Shown in pieces: positions 37,824 through 47,223 of a stretch of 64,000 nt of DNA. Under the pieces are notes generated by a model. That model was not told the DNA's origin. It made no database searches and saw only the letters and a program-made list of their open reading frames with translations. Each line of letters starts with the position of its first letter. The first letter of the stretch is position 1. The stretch lies in assembly GCA_018660465.1 (NCBI GenBank), contig JABJKH010000072.1, positions 1-64,000 on the forward strand, in the 5' to 3' direction. Source of the DNA: Rhodospirillaceae bacterium (GTDB lineage: Bacteria; Pseudomonadota; Alphaproteobacteria; Rhodospirillales; JABJKH01). The translations under genes were made by a program, and so were the position numbers.

Positions 37824-39170
37824 ATGACAGTCTTAAAACACGGTCGCATATTTGCTGCTACCGGTGCGGCTCTATTTGTTACTTCTCTTGCGGTCTCAAC
37901 TCAGGCGTTGGCCGCTGAAAAGTTGGTCATCGTCACGTCGTATCCACCGGACACGACTGTTACCGTCGGCAAGGCCTTCACCAAGGCCACCGGCATCAAG
38001 GTTGAAATGCTCAAGAAGAAGACGACTGCTGGTATCAAATACTTGCAGGCAACCGCCAAGAACAACACGTCTGATATGTTTTGGGCATCGGCACCTGACG
38101 CTTTTGAGGTTCTGAAGGGCGATGGGCTGCTTCAAAAATACAAGGTGAAGGTTAAAGGAATTCCAGAGAAAGTTGGTTCCTTCCCAATCAATGACCCTGA
38201 GGGGTATTACAAAGGCTTCGCTGCTTCCGGCTATGGCATCATGTGGAATACACGCTACTTGAAAGCCAAGAAATTGCCGGTGCCGAGTTCTTGGAAGGAC
38301 CTGGAAAAGCCGATCTATCACGGCCACGTCGGCATGAGCGCCCCGTCGCGTTCGGGCACCACGCACCTGACGGTTGAGACGTTGCTTCAGGGTAAGGGAT
38401 GGAAAGACGGCTGGGCGATGATGAAAAGCATTGCCGGTAACTTCAAAACTGTGACCGCACGTAGCTTTGGCGTGCCGGATGGGGTTAATTCAGGCCAATT
38501 CGGTATCGGTATTGTTATCGACTTCTTTGGTTTGTCGTCACAGGCTTCCGGATTTCCAGTAGATTTCGTCTATCCAAAGGTCACGACGTTGGTGCCCGCG
38601 AACATCGCCATCGTTAAAAATGCACCAAACAAGAAAGCTGCGGGTGCATTTATCGAGTACCTCCTATCGCCGGAAGGTCAGGAAGTTCTTCTGAACCCGA
38701 AGATCAGGCGCTTGCCGGTTAATCCCGCAACCTATGCCAAAGCACCAAAGGGTTTTCCAAATCCCTTCAAAGACAAGTCAATTGGGGCTGCGGTGAAGTT
38801 TGACCTGAGCCTTTCAAAAGGCCGCTACAATGTCATCAATTCTCTATTTGATGTGATGGTAACGTATCGGTTGAATGATCTTCGTGCTGCCACCAAGGCG
38901 ATCCAAATGGCAGAAAAGAAGCAGATGGGTAAATCCAACATGGCTGCTTCGAAGATGATTGCCGAAGCCCGGGCGCTGGTCGCCATGACGCCGATTGATG
39001 CGTCGAAGGCCAGCGAAAAGAGCTTCAATAAGATCTTCAAGAAAAAGCGTAAGAAGGCGACCACCAAGGTCTCCGGTCGCCAGGCGGAATTTGAACAAGC
39101 CTGGGACACGCAGATCAAAGCCAATTATGCCAAGGCTAAGGCACTGGCAGACAAAGCGGCTTCTATGTAG
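37824..39170 (+). CDS. ABC transporter substrate-binding protein (family 1, Fe3+/aminoethylphosphonate type)
   Basis: Periplasmic solute-binding protein of 448 residues. The ATG at 37824 follows GGGAGGGAAA and opens a clear signal peptide (about residues 1-30, cleavage near ALA-AEK). The binding-protein core begins KLVIVTSYPPDTTVTVGKAF and includes NDPEGYYKGFAASGYGIMWN and a PSSWKDLEKPIYHGHVGMS segment, like FbpA/AfuA and PgtC-type proteins. Residues after about 330 form an unusually long, lysine-rich extension. A TTGACC/TATAAG pair at 37674-37700 with a short 15-base spacer may be its promoter. It is followed by a terminator and then its permease. Confidence 0.9.
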   Translation: MTVLKHGRIFAATGAALFVTSLAVSTQALAAEKLVIVTSYPPDTTVTVGKAFTKATGIKVEMLKKKTTAGIKYLQATAKNNTSDMFWASAPDAFEVLKGDGLLQKYKVKVKGIPEKVGSFPINDPEGYYKGFAASGYGIMWNTRYLKAKKLPVPSSWKDLEKPIYHGHVGMSAPSRSGTTHLTVETLLQGKGWKDGWAMMKSIAGNFKTVTARSFGVPDGVNSGQFGIGIVIDFFGLSSQASGFPVDFVYPKVTTLVPANIAIVKNAPNKKAAGAFIEYLLSPEGQEVLLNPKIRRLPVNPATYAKAPKGFPNPFKDKSIGAAVKFDLSLSKGRYNVINSLFDVMVTYRLNDLRAATKAIQMAEKKQMGKSNMAASKMIAEARALVAMTPIDASKASEKSFNKIFKKKRKKATTKVSGRQAEFEQAWDTQIKANYAKAKALADKAASM

Positions 39171-39186
39171 AGGTGTTCTTGCTAAA

Positions 39187-39224
39187 AACGGGGTCCGGAT
39201 TAAACCGGGCCCCGTTATTTTTTT
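39187..39224 (+). terminator. Strong intrinsic terminator between binding-protein and permease genes
   Basis: A 12-base-pair stem (AACGGGGTCCGG with CCGGGCCCCGTT, one G-T pair) around a six-base loop is followed by ATTTTTTT. It lies 16 bases after the binding-protein stop and 25 bases before the permease start. Partial termination here would give the binding protein in excess of the membrane components. Confidence 0.9.
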
Positions 39225-39248
39225 AATTCTTAAAATACAGGGGATGGC

Positions 39249-40970
39249 TTGAATTCTTCTTCGCGCAGTAATTTTGGCGTGACGGCAATGGGCCTGGCCA
39301 TCGGCCTGTTCTTGGTCACGTTTTTGATCATTCCCGTTGCGACTGTCGTTGTCGTCGCGTTCCAGGACCCAAATACCGGGGCGCTGACGCTGATCAATTT
39401 CGTTGATTTCTTTAATACATCTCTGTTCCAGGAATCGTTCCTGAATTCGCTTTATGTCGCGTCCATGTCAGTGGTGTTGGCGACGTTCATAGCGCTTCCA
39501 TTGGCCTATTTCACCACTCGGTTTAATTTCGGCGGCGCGGTGCTCATACAAACATTGGGCATTGTCCCCTTGATCATGCCCCCGTTTGTCGGCGCAGTCG
39601 CTATGTTGCTGCTGTTTGGTGAGAACGGTTCGGTTAATCTGCTGATCAGCGAATGGTTTGGTTTCACAATCCCCTTCATGGAGGGGCTGAATGGCGTCAT
39701 TTTAGTTGAATCCATCCACTACTTTCCGTTCATCTTGATAAATCTATCTGCGGCGTTGTTGAACATTGACCGTGCGATGGAAGAATCTGCGCAAAACCTG
39801 GGGGCCAGTGGGACGCGCCTGTTTCGCCGGATTGTCTTCCCGCTGGCAATGCCCGGTTATGTCGCCGGGGCATCGTTGGTGTTTCTTAAGGTGTTTGATG
39901 ATTTAGCGACCCCCTTGTTGTTGAACATCAACAACATGCTCGCCCCCCAGGCCTATTTGAGAATTTCGTCGATCGGTATTTCCGACCCGATGGGGTATGT
40001 AATCTCGGTGATCCTGGTCGCATTTTCCTTGTTTTCTCTGTGGGTGTCGTTCTTGGCGCTCAAGGACAAAGATTATTCCACCGTCCAAAAAGGCGGCGGG
40101 GGGCTGATGAAGCGCGACCTTAAGCCTTGGGAAAAAATTGGCTGTTATGCGGTAATCTTTCTTATTTTAGGAATGGTTCTCTCGCCACATATTGGCTTGG
40201 GGCTATTATCATTTGGAACCGTTTGGTCATATAGTGTGCTTCCGGACGCGTTCACGTTCGCGCATTATGAAAACATGTTCAGTTCTGCGGGGCAGTATAT
40301 TTCGAACACCCTTCTTTATGCCGGCCTGGCGGCCTTGATTGATGTCATCTTAGGTACCGCCATCGCCTATATTGTTTGGCGCACGGGAATGGTGGGCCGA
40401 AAGTGGTTGGACTTTATCGCCATGGGCGCGGTCGCAGTCCCGGGGGTGGTCTTGGGCATCGGCTATTTACGGACCTTTGTTGAATTTAACGTGCCGATTG
40501 TGGATAAGCCGTTGGCGTCGTGGTGGGTGATCATTGTTGTTGCGTTGGCGATCCGGCGCTTGCCGTATGCGCTACGAGCCTGCATGGCGGCCTTGCAGCA
40601 AGTCAGTGTTATGCTGGAGGAAGCGGCTGAAAATCTTGGGGCGACAAAGTCGCGCACCGTGATGCGCGTGGTTGTCCCGTTGATGACGGGCGGCATCCTG
40701 GCAGGATTTGTTACCAGCTTCGCCACAGCGTCAGTCGAGTTGTCGGCAACCATCATGTTGGTATCAGCGGAATCAGACGCGCCCTTGGCTTACGGTATTT
40801 ATGAATTCATGCAGTCGGCTGCGGGACGAGGGCCAGGGGCAGCGCTCGGCATTGTCGCAGTACTGATCGTCGGGATCGCCACCTATGTTTCACATCGTGT
40901 AATTGAGCGTACTGAGAAACAACGCTCTAGCGGCGGTGTGCGTGTTGCAGAACAAGCAGGAGCTATCTAA
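39249..40970 (+). CDS. ABC transporter permease, fused two-domain (FbpB-type)
   Basis: Integral membrane protein of 573 residues with two six-helix halves, each carrying the EAA loop that contacts the ATPase: EESAQNLGASGTRLFRRIVFP (about residues 178-198) and EEAAENLGATKSRTVMRVVVP (about 457-477). Such fused permeases are typical of iron(III) and 2-aminoethylphosphonate importers. The start taken is TTG at 39249 after AGGGGA; the ATG at 39244 is out of frame and closes at once. The first in-frame ATG (39288) would cut into the first helix. The stop overlaps the ATPase start by one base (TAATG). Confidence 0.9.
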   Translation: MNSSSRSNFGVTAMGLAIGLFLVTFLIIPVATVVVVAFQDPNTGALTLINFVDFFNTSLFQESFLNSLYVASMSVVLATFIALPLAYFTTRFNFGGAVLIQTLGIVPLIMPPFVGAVAMLLLFGENGSVNLLISEWFGFTIPFMEGLNGVILVESIHYFPFILINLSAALLNIDRAMEESAQNLGASGTRLFRRIVFPLAMPGYVAGASLVFLKVFDDLATPLLLNINNMLAPQAYLRISSIGISDPMGYVISVILVAFSLFSLWVSFLALKDKDYSTVQKGGGGLMKRDLKPWEKIGCYAVIFLILGMVLSPHIGLGLLSFGTVWSYSVLPDAFTFAHYENMFSSAGQYISNTLLYAGLAALIDVILGTAIAYIVWRTGMVGRKWLDFIAMGAVAVPGVVLGIGYLRTFVEFNVPIVDKPLASWWVIIVVALAIRRLPYALRACMAALQQVSVMLEEAAENLGATKSRTVMRVVVPLMTGGILAGFVTSFATASVELSATIMLVSAESDAPLAYGIYEFMQSAAGRGPGAALGIVAVLIVGIATYVSHRVIERTEKQRSSGGVRVAEQAGAI

Positions 40971-42076
40971 TGGCCGAATTAGAACCCAGCATCAGGACTG
41001 ACGCTGTCGACGTTGTGATTGAGGACCTTAGTTTATCGTTCGGTGAGACGGAGGTTCTGAAAGGCGTAAACCTGACCATTGAGCCGGGCGAATTCTTCAC
41101 CTTCTTAGGTCCCTCTGGATCAGGTAAATCGACCCTGCTTCGTGCCATCGCCGGATTTGGGCCTACTCCTGGTGGTAAGATACTGATTGGAGGCGATGAT
41201 GTAACTAAATTGGCACCCTGGTCGCGTAACGTCGGCATGGTCTTTCAAAGCTACGCCCTTTGGCCCCACATGACAGTGCGCAAGAACGTCGCCTTCGGTT
41301 TGGAAGAACGGAAGATACCAGCTAAAGAAATCAACGCGCGGGTTGACGATGCACTTAATTTGGTCGGGCTGTTGGATCTGGCGGATCGCCGTCCCTCCCA
41401 GCTTTCAGGCGGACAGCAACAACGCGTTGCGTTGGCTCGAACGATTGTCATCGAACCCCGGGTTCTCTTGCTTGATGAGCCATTGTCGAACTTGGATGCA
41501 AACCTTCGAATTCAGATGCGCCGGGAAATCCTCGAACTACAACGTAAGCTAAAGCTTACAACGATCTTCGTCACCCACGACCAGGAAGAAGCCAACACCA
41601 CGTCGGACAGGATCGCTGTGTTGGATCAAGGGGTTATTCAGCAGGTTGGCTCCCCCATCGAACTTTATGACGAGCCCGTTAATCGCTTTGTCGCTGATTT
41701 TTTAGGTACTGCCAATTTACTAAATGGACGGGTAACGACTGATAATGGAAAGGCTGTTTTTCACTCAGATGGTGGAACGATTCTTCCTTTGCCCGACAAC
41801 GACATTCAAGGGGGCGAGAATCGTACCGCCATGTTCCGACCGCAGGATTTAACCATTCAAGGGGCGGGGGGCGATGCTTTAGAAGGGGAGGTCGCACTCT
41901 TGGGCAAAGTCGAGCACCGAGAATTTCTAGGCAACCTGGTTCGCTATGCGGTCACTGTTGGGGAGCACCTAATCGCGGTAGATGATTCTCATAGTGCCGG
42001 ACGAAAGACCTTTAAAACGGGGGATAATGTTGCGCTGAACTTGGCGGTGGAGCAGGTTCGAGTCCTGCCTAATTAG
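40970..42076 (+). CDS. ABC transporter ATP-binding protein (CUT/FbpC-type)
   Basis: ATPase of 368 residues energising the importer. Walker [10 protein letters not shown] (about residues 47-55), Q-loop in [10 protein letters not shown], signature [15 protein letters not shown] (about 144-158), Walker [12 protein letters not shown] (about 165-175) and the HDQEEA switch are all intact. The C-terminal TOBE domain (about residues 250-365) is present, as in FbpC, PotA and UgpC. The extended N-terminus of about 15 residues before the core is normal. It is coupled to the permease by a one-base overlap. Substrate is not set by this gene. Confidence 0.93.
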   Translation: MAELEPSIRTDAVDVVIEDLSLSFGETEVLKGVNLTIEPGEFFTFLGPSGSGKSTLLRAIAGFGPTPGGKILIGGDDVTKLAPWSRNVGMVFQSYALWPHMTVRKNVAFGLEERKIPAKEINARVDDALNLVGLLDLADRRPSQLSGGQQQRVALARTIVIEPRVLLLDEPLSNLDANLRIQMRREILELQRKLKLTTIFVTHDQEEANTTSDRIAVLDQGVIQQVGSPIELYDEPVNRFVADFLGTANLLNGRVTTDNGKAVFHSDGGTILPLPDNDIQGGENRTAMFRPQDLTIQGAGGDALEGEVALLGKVEHREFLGNLVRYAVTVGEHLIAVDDSHSAGRKTFKTGDNVALNLAVEQVRVLPN

Positions 42077-42117
42077 TGCCCCATCGCGAGTTCTGTCTTT
42101 TCATCGCCGTTCTTGCC

Positions 42118-42146
42118 TTGCAATCCGTGAACCCACCCTGTACTAA
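42118..42146 (+). promoter_or_regulatory. Promoter of the rpsB operon
   Basis: TTGCAA (42118-42123) and TACTAA (42141-42146) are separated by exactly 17 bases. Transcription would start near 42153 and leave a leader of about 135 bases before rpsB. Nothing else in the gap looks as good. Confidence 0.5.
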
Positions 42147-42197
42147 CCCTCCCGCACAGCGAAGTCGCTGATGCAAATTCACACGCGGGCTTTCGGC

Positions 42198-42246
42198 CCC
42201 GGCGCAAATTCGCCGGACAAGTCGATCCGGTGTCCTGAAAAAGGAC
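42198..42246 (+). promoter_or_regulatory. Structured 5' leader of rpsB (possible S2 autoregulatory site)
   Basis: Two hairpins are apparent in the untranslated leader: CCGGCG (42198-42203) with CGCCGG (42210-42215) around six bases, and GTCCT (42231-42235) with AGGAC (42242-42246) around six bases. No T-run follows, so they are not terminators. Ribosomal protein leaders often fold to bind their own product, and the position before rpsB-tsf suggests this. I cannot match it to a named RNA family. Confidence 0.4.
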
Positions 42247-42287
42247 AACGTCCGCGGAGGTTTAACCGGAGAAGAGGAACTAAAGAC

Positions 42288-43184
42288 ATGGCTCTGCCAT
42301 CATTTACCATGCGTCAGCTGTTGGAAGCAGGCGTTCATTTCGGACACACCACACGTCGTTGGAACCCAGAGATGGGGCCGTTCCTGTTTGGATCGCGTAA
42401 CGGCATTCACATTATTGATCTTCAGCAGACCGTGCCTTTATTGCACCGCGGCATGCAGGCAGTGCGCGACGTCGTTAAAGCCGGCGGACGGGTACTGTTC
42501 GTTGGCACTAAGCGTCAAGCCAGCTCGCGGGTTGCAGATGCGGCCAAGCGTTCTGGTCAGTACTACGTCAACCACCGTTGGCTCGGCGGCATGATGACCA
42601 ACTGGGATACGATTTCGAAATCGATCCGCCGACTTAAAGAATTAGAAATCCTGTTGGCTGATGAACAGGTCCAAGGTCTTACCAAGAAAGAACTGTTAAA
42701 GCTGACGCGCGAAAGCGACAAGCTTGAACGGTCCTTGGGCGGCATCAAAGACATGGGCGGTTTGCCAGATATTCTGGTCGTGATCGACACCAATAAGGAA
42801 GGCATCGCCGTTGCCGAAGCCAACAAGTTGGGTATTCCCATCGTTGCTGTGATCGACAGCAACTCCAGCCCTCGCGGAATCGATTACCCGGTACCGGGTA
42901 ATGATGACGCCATCCGCGCGATCTCGCTGTATTGCGACTTGATGGTCGGTTCTGCGCTTGATGGTATTCAAGAAGAGATGACCGATGCAGGTGTCGATTT
43001 GGGTGCAAGCGAAGAAGCGCCCGCCGAAGCATTGCCCAAAGAAGGTGTTGCTGAAGCTGCTGCAGAAGAAGCCAAGCCGGAAGCTGCAGCAGAAGAAGCG
43101 AAACCTGAAGAGGCACCAGCTGAAGAAGACAAGCCTGTAGAGGTTAAACCTGAAGACGCTGAGGCTGCTCCCGCATCTGAATAA
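42288..43184 (+). CDS. rpsB: 30S ribosomal protein S2
   Basis: Ribosomal protein uS2, 298 residues with ATG at 42288 after a GAAGAGGA site. The family begins [33 protein letters not shown] and contains the [13 protein letters not shown] and [16 protein letters not shown] blocks. The core ends near residue 236. The remaining 60 residues are an acidic Ala/Glu/Lys/Pro tail with a repeated AAAEEAKPE, absent from E. coli S2 but seen in many alphaproteobacteria. An open frame from 42171 extends upstream but is not conserved and lies in the structured leader. It forms an operon with tsf. Confidence 0.97.
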   Translation: MALPSFTMRQLLEAGVHFGHTTRRWNPEMGPFLFGSRNGIHIIDLQQTVPLLHRGMQAVRDVVKAGGRVLFVGTKRQASSRVADAAKRSGQYYVNHRWLGGMMTNWDTISKSIRRLKELEILLADEQVQGLTKKELLKLTRESDKLERSLGGIKDMGGLPDILVVIDTNKEGIAVAEANKLGIPIVAVIDSNSSPRGIDYPVPGNDDAIRAISLYCDLMVGSALDGIQEEMTDAGVDLGASEEAPAEALPKEGVAEAAAEEAKPEAAAEEAKPEEAPAEEDKPVEVKPEDAEAAPASE

Positions 43185-43245
43185 AAATTGAAAATAATGT
43201 GTATTTTCAACGTATAAAAACCTTCTCTTATGAAAGAGGATTAAA

Positions 43246-44172
43246 ATGGCACAGATAACAGCCGCGCTTGTTAAGGACCTTCGCGAGAAGACCGGCGTGG
43301 GAATGATGGATTGCAAAAAAGCTCTCGGCGAAACCGATGGGGATCTAGAGGCAGCAGTTGATTGGCTGCGCACCAAGGGACTGGCATCGGCCGCTAAGAA
43401 GGCGGGTCGGATTGCCTCTGAGGGTCTTGTCGGCATGGCTGTCGATGGCACCAAAGGGGCGATGGTTGAAGTCAATTCCGAAACCGACTTTGTCGCTCGT
43501 AACGAGACCTTTCAGAACTTCGTTTCGACGTGTGCCAAGCTGGCACTGACGACAGGGGATGATATGGATGCCCTTAAGGCTTCTGATTTCCCTGGAAGCG
43601 ATCGCACGGTCGAAGACGAATTGACCAACATGATCTCCACCATTGGAGAGAACATGAACCTTCGCCGGGTTGAGACCGTATCGGTGAATTCCGGCGCGGT
43701 CATTTCCTACATGCACAACGCCATCGGCGACGGCATCGGCAAGATTGGTGTTTTGGTTGGTTTGGAATCCGATGCTGACGGTGCTGCTTTAGAAGGCACA
43801 GGCAAGCAATTGGCGATGCACGTGGCAGCGGCCAACCCGCAATCGATCAGCCGGGATGATCTTGATCCTGATCTGGTTCAGCGTGAACGCGATGTTTTGA
43901 GCCAGCAGGCCCGCGACAGCGGTAAGCCAGAGAACATCATCGAAAAAATGGTCGAAGGCCGGATGCGTAAATTCTACGAAGAATCTTGCTTGGTTGATCA
44001 GACCTTTGTCATTGATGGCGAAAGCACGGTCGGTAAAGTTATCGAACAAGCGGGCAGCGATGCCGGTGGTTCGATCAGTGTTGCCAAGTTCGTTCGTTAT
44101 TCCCTGGGTGAAGGCTTGGAGAAGAAGGATGAAGACTTCGCCGCCGAAGTCGCAGCTGTAAGCGGCGGTTGA
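43246..44172 (+). CDS. tsf: Elongation factor Ts
   Basis: Nucleotide exchange factor for EF-Tu, 308 residues. The N-terminal domain has [18 protein letters not shown] (about residues 13-30), including the family motif, and the core carries [13 protein letters not shown] (about 77-89), whose TDFVAR loop inserts into the EF-Tu G domain. Two further homologous core repeats follow. It lies 61 bases after rpsB behind an AAAGAGGA ribosome binding site, the usual rpsB-tsf pair. Confidence 0.97.
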   Translation: MAQITAALVKDLREKTGVGMMDCKKALGETDGDLEAAVDWLRTKGLASAAKKAGRIASEGLVGMAVDGTKGAMVEVNSETDFVARNETFQNFVSTCAKLALTTGDDMDALKASDFPGSDRTVEDELTNMISTIGENMNLRRVETVSVNSGAVISYMHNAIGDGIGKIGVLVGLESDADGAALEGTGKQLAMHVAAANPQSISRDDLDPDLVQRERDVLSQQARDSGKPENIIEKMVEGRMRKFYEESCLVDQTFVIDGESTVGKVIEQAGSDAGGSISVAKFVRYSLGEGLEKKDEDFAAEVAAVSGG

Positions 44173-44187
44173 TTAATTTGGGTTTGT

Positions 44188-44221
44188 CCCCGATTCGCCC
44201 GGTTTTTGGGCGGGTTCGGGG
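44188..44221 (+). terminator. Possible terminator after tsf
   Basis: CCCCGA (44188-44193) and CGCCC (44196-44200) can pair with GGGCG (44208-44212) and TCGGGG (44216-44221), giving a stem with an internal loop 16 bases after the tsf stop. The T-run (44232-44236) comes only after a gap, so termination may be inefficient. Confidence 0.4.
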
Positions 44222-44367
44222 TTGTGGGTAATTTTTCATCCCCGGAATTAGCTCTGAAACCCATAGTAGGAGGGAGCTTCGGGGGCTTTGCGTTCCTCTA
44301 GTTGTTTGCCTTCATGAACGGCTTTAACATCCGTTAACTGTAATTGGGGGCTCTGCGGGTAATCCTT

Positions 44368-45084
44368 ATGGCATCCGAGCCGAAATACCGCCGCGTTTTA
44401 TTAAAACTCTCCGGTGAAGCCCTGATGGGGCCAAAGGACTTCGGACTCGATTCCGGAACCGTTGATCGTATTACCGATGAAATCAAAGCCGTGCACGAGA
44501 TGGGAGTTCAGGTCTCTCTGGTGATTGGCGCTGGAAATATCTTTCGCGGCGTTTCAGAGGCTGCTGAGAGTATTGAGCGTACCAGTGCCGATTATATGGG
44601 GATGCTGGCCACAGTGATGAATGCGCTGGCGGTCCAGAGCATGCTGGAAAGTAAAGGTGTTGAGACCCGGGTTCAGTCAGCCATTCCAATGGCGACGGTG
44701 TGCGAACCGTATATTCGGCGCCGTGCGGTTCGGCATATGGAGCGCGGGCGGCTGGTTATCTTTGCGGGTGGTACCGGTAATCCTTTTTTCACCACTGATA
44801 CGGCCGCTGCTTTACGCGCCGTTGAAATGGGCTGCGACGGTCTTTTGAAGGGGACACAGGTCGATGGTGTCTATAGCGCTGATCCAAAAAAAGTCGCAGA
44901 TGCTGAACGTTATGATTCACTTTCCTATCAAGACGTGATATCCCGCGACTTGAGAGTCATGGATACGTCGGCGATTGCGTTGGCGCGTGAGAATGATTTA
45001 CCGATTTTGGTATTTTCCATTCACACGCCGGGCGCATTTGCTGAAATCGTCCATGGCGGCGGAACGTATACAATAATTCAGTAG
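44368..45084 (+). CDS. pyrH: Uridylate kinase
   Basis: UMP kinase of the amino-acid-kinase fold, 238 residues, making UDP for nucleotide and cell-wall precursor synthesis; active as a hexamer. Motifs are [15 protein letters not shown] at the N-terminus, [10 protein letters not shown] (about residues 52-61), the [21 protein letters not shown] block (about 131-151) and the [17 protein letters not shown] segment. The ATG at 44368 fits the family; a TTG at 44344 would add eight residues with no support. frr follows after twelve bases. Confidence 0.96.
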   Translation: MASEPKYRRVLLKLSGEALMGPKDFGLDSGTVDRITDEIKAVHEMGVQVSLVIGAGNIFRGVSEAAESIERTSADYMGMLATVMNALAVQSMLESKGVETRVQSAIPMATVCEPYIRRRAVRHMERGRLVIFAGGTGNPFFTTDTAAALRAVEMGCDGLLKGTQVDGVYSADPKKVADAERYDSLSYQDVISRDLRVMDTSAIALARENDLPILVFSIHTPGAFAEIVHGGGTYTIIQ

Positions 45085-45096
45085 GGGGCGGGGACC

Positions 45097-45666
45097 GTGG
45101 CGGATACAAATTTTGCTAAGACGAAAGCTGACCTGCAACGTAGGATGGATGGTGCGGTGGAAGTGTTACACCAGGAATTCGCCGGCCTGCGAACTGGACG
45201 CGCCTCAATCAGCTTGCTTGAACCCATAACCGTCGATGCTTACGGATCGAACATGCCAATGAACCAAGTCGGCACGGTCAGCGTTCCTGAACCTCGGTTG
45301 TTGACCGTTCAAGTCTGGGACAAAGGGTTGGTCAAGGCTGTCGAAAAAGCAATCATGGAATCCGGTCTTGGTTTAAATCCAGCGACCGAAGGCCAACTGA
45401 TCCGCGTGCCAATCCCCCCGTTGACGGAAGAGCGTCGCGTCGAATTGACGAAGGTCGCCGGAAAATATGCCGAAGAAGCGCGGATTGCGGTTCGAAATGT
45501 CCGACGACACGGCATGGACGATCTTAAGAAAGGCGAAAAAGACGGCGATATTTCTAAGGATGAGCACCACGACTATAGTCAGGAAATTCAGACTTTGACG
45601 GACAGCATCATCAAGAATATTGACGAAACTTTGGCGAACAAAGAAAAGGAAATTATGCAGGTATGA
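45097..45666 (+). CDS. frr: Ribosome recycling factor
   Basis: Splits post-termination ribosomes together with EF-G. 189 residues, GTG start preceded by GGGGGCGGGG. The signature [23 protein letters not shown] (about residues 11-33) with its LRTGRA core and the late [16 protein letters not shown] block are intact. It belongs to the pyrH-frr-uppS-cdsA-dxr operon; the stop overlaps the uppS start by 4 bases (ATGA). Confidence 0.97.
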   Translation: MADTNFAKTKADLQRRMDGAVEVLHQEFAGLRTGRASISLLEPITVDAYGSNMPMNQVGTVSVPEPRLLTVQVWDKGLVKAVEKAIMESGLGLNPATEGQLIRVPIPPLTEERRVELTKVAGKYAEEARIAVRNVRRHGMDDLKKGEKDGDISKDEHHDYSQEIQTLTDSIIKNIDETLANKEKEIMQV

Positions 45667-46409
45667 CCCTGGTTTCGGCAGCTAAATTAAAAATTTCAGG
45701 CGGTGTGCAAGCGCCGACGCATGTTGCCATCATCATGGATGGAAATGGACGTTGGGCGAAAGCACGCAATCTCCCTCGGATCGCTGGCCATAAGCGGGGG
45801 GCTGAGACAGTTAAGACGATCGTGCGTGCTGCTGCGGATTTAGGCGTGTCTTATTTGACGCTTTATGGTTTCTCATCAGAAAATTGGAACCGGCCCGAGG
45901 ACGAAGTGAGGGGCTTGATGGGACTGCTAAGGTTCTATTTACGGAATGAAATTAATTACTTACACAAAAATGGAGTGCGCCTTCTAATAATTGGGGATCG
46001 GGATCGTTTGGATGACGATATCGTAAACTTAATAGAGGATGCTGAGGCGCAAACAGCTAAAAATACGGCCATTACGTTGGCCATCGCGTTGAGTTACGGG
46101 GGTCGCTCTGAAATCACCCGGGCTGCGCGCATATTAGCGACACGGGTGGCAGCGGGTGACATTAGCCCAGCTGATATTGACGAGGGGGCATTGGAAGAGA
46201 GTTTGTTAACGTCGGGATTTCCCGACCCGGACCTACTCATTCGGACCAGCGGCGAAAAGCGCATCAGTAATTTTCTGTTGTGGCAGACGGCTTATTCAGA
46301 GCTGATATTCGTCGATACACTGTGGCCGGACTTTTCCAAGGAAGATTTAGAAAACGCTCTCATCGAGTTCCAGGGACGAGAGCGGCGCTATGGCACCATC
46401 AGCCGGTAA
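45663..46409 (+). CDS. uppS: Undecaprenyl diphosphate synthase (isoprenyl transferase)
   Basis: cis-Prenyltransferase of 248 residues making the C55 lipid carrier for peptidoglycan and surface polysaccharide. Motifs are [20 protein letters not shown] (about residues 21-40, with the catalytic aspartate), [10 protein letters not shown], the [13 protein letters not shown] stretch (about 75-87), and the C-terminal [21 protein letters not shown]. The start overlaps frr and the end overlaps cdsA by 20 bases. Confidence 0.97.
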   Translation: MTLVSAAKLKISGGVQAPTHVAIIMDGNGRWAKARNLPRIAGHKRGAETVKTIVRAAADLGVSYLTLYGFSSENWNRPEDEVRGLMGLLRFYLRNEINYLHKNGVRLLIIGDRDRLDDDIVNLIEDAEAQTAKNTAITLAIALSYGGRSEITRAARILATRVAAGDISPADIDEGALEESLLTSGFPDPDLLIRTSGEKRISNFLLWQTAYSELIFVDTLWPDFSKEDLENALIEFQGRERRYGTISR

Positions 46410-47223
46410 GGACCTCTCAAACTTAACTTTAAGAATTATTTCCGCATTGGTATTGGCCCCTGTGGTATTGGCTGCGGCCTATGTCGGCGACGGTTTCTTT
46501 CTCTTCCTCGTCGGCATTGTCGTCTACCTTCTTGGTTTGGAATGGGCCTCAATCAGTATAGGCCGTATGTTTGGCTTTGTTCCCGCAATGGTGTGCGCGG
46601 GGCTCATTGGCTCAGTAGCCTTTGTCGGACTGGGGCATCCCGAAACCGCATTTATAGCGCTTGCCGTCTCAGTAGCGATCGTATCGATTAACCCCACAAA
46701 TTCCCCGGGGCCGTCTGGTAGAAGAGGATGGCTGGCGTTTGGGGTGATCTTTATTGGTACTTCGTTTGTGGCATTGCTGCTCATGCGAGCTGATAATCAA
46801 TTGGGTCGAAATTTCATATTCTGGTTATTTGCGGTTGTTTGGTCTTCGGACACAGGGGCGTATGTATTTGGTAGGGCCATCGGCGGTCCAAAATTGGCAC
46901 CAAATATTAGTCCAAAAAAAACCTGGGCCGGGTTTTATGGTGGCTTGGCGAGTTCAGCCCTTGCCGGGGCTTGCACCGCGGTTCTTTTGGAGGGGCCGAG
47001 CATCTTAGGGCTTGCGGTGTTTAGTGCTGTGGTTGGTTTTACGGCGCAGATGGGAGATTTATTGGAATCCTGGTTTAAGCGGAAGTTTTCGGTTAAAGAC
47101 TCAGGTAAGATAATTCCCGGCCACGGTGGCTTGTTTGACCGAGTTGATGGCCTGATGACTGCGGTGCTATTTTGTGCCGCCGTGTGGGGACTAGAAAAAG
47201 ATTGGATTGCGAGATGGCTCTAA
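46390..47223 (+). CDS. cdsA: Phosphatidate cytidylyltransferase
   Basis: Inner-membrane enzyme (277 residues, about eight helices) that forms CDP-diacylglycerol for all phospholipids. The C-terminal family signature KDSGKIIPGHGGLFDRVDGL at about residues 236-255 is exact in pattern, and the earlier SDTGAYVFGRAIGG...SPKKTWAG block is present. It begins inside the 3' end of uppS and ends 10 bases inside dxr, indicating tight coupling of three lipid-precursor genes. Confidence 0.96.
   Translation: MAPSAGKDLSNLTLRIISALVLAPVVLAAAYVGDGFFLFLVGIVVYLLGLEWASISIGRMFGFVPAMVCAGLIGSVAFVGLGHPETAFIALAVSVAIVSINPTNSPGPSGRRGWLAFGVIFIGTSFVALLLMRADNQLGRNFIFWLFAVVWSSDTGAYVFGRAIGGPKLAPNISPKKTWAGFYGGLASSALAGACTAVLLEGPSILGLAVFSAVVGFTAQMGDLLESWFKRKFSVKDSGKIIPGHGGLFDRVDGLMTAVLFCAAVWGLEKDWIARWL

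Noticed and set aside
42171-42287. N-terminal extension of rpsB by 39 residues
   Set aside because: It covers the hairpin-bearing leader, is Arg/Gly-rich and lacks a ribosome binding site; the ATG at 42288 has one.
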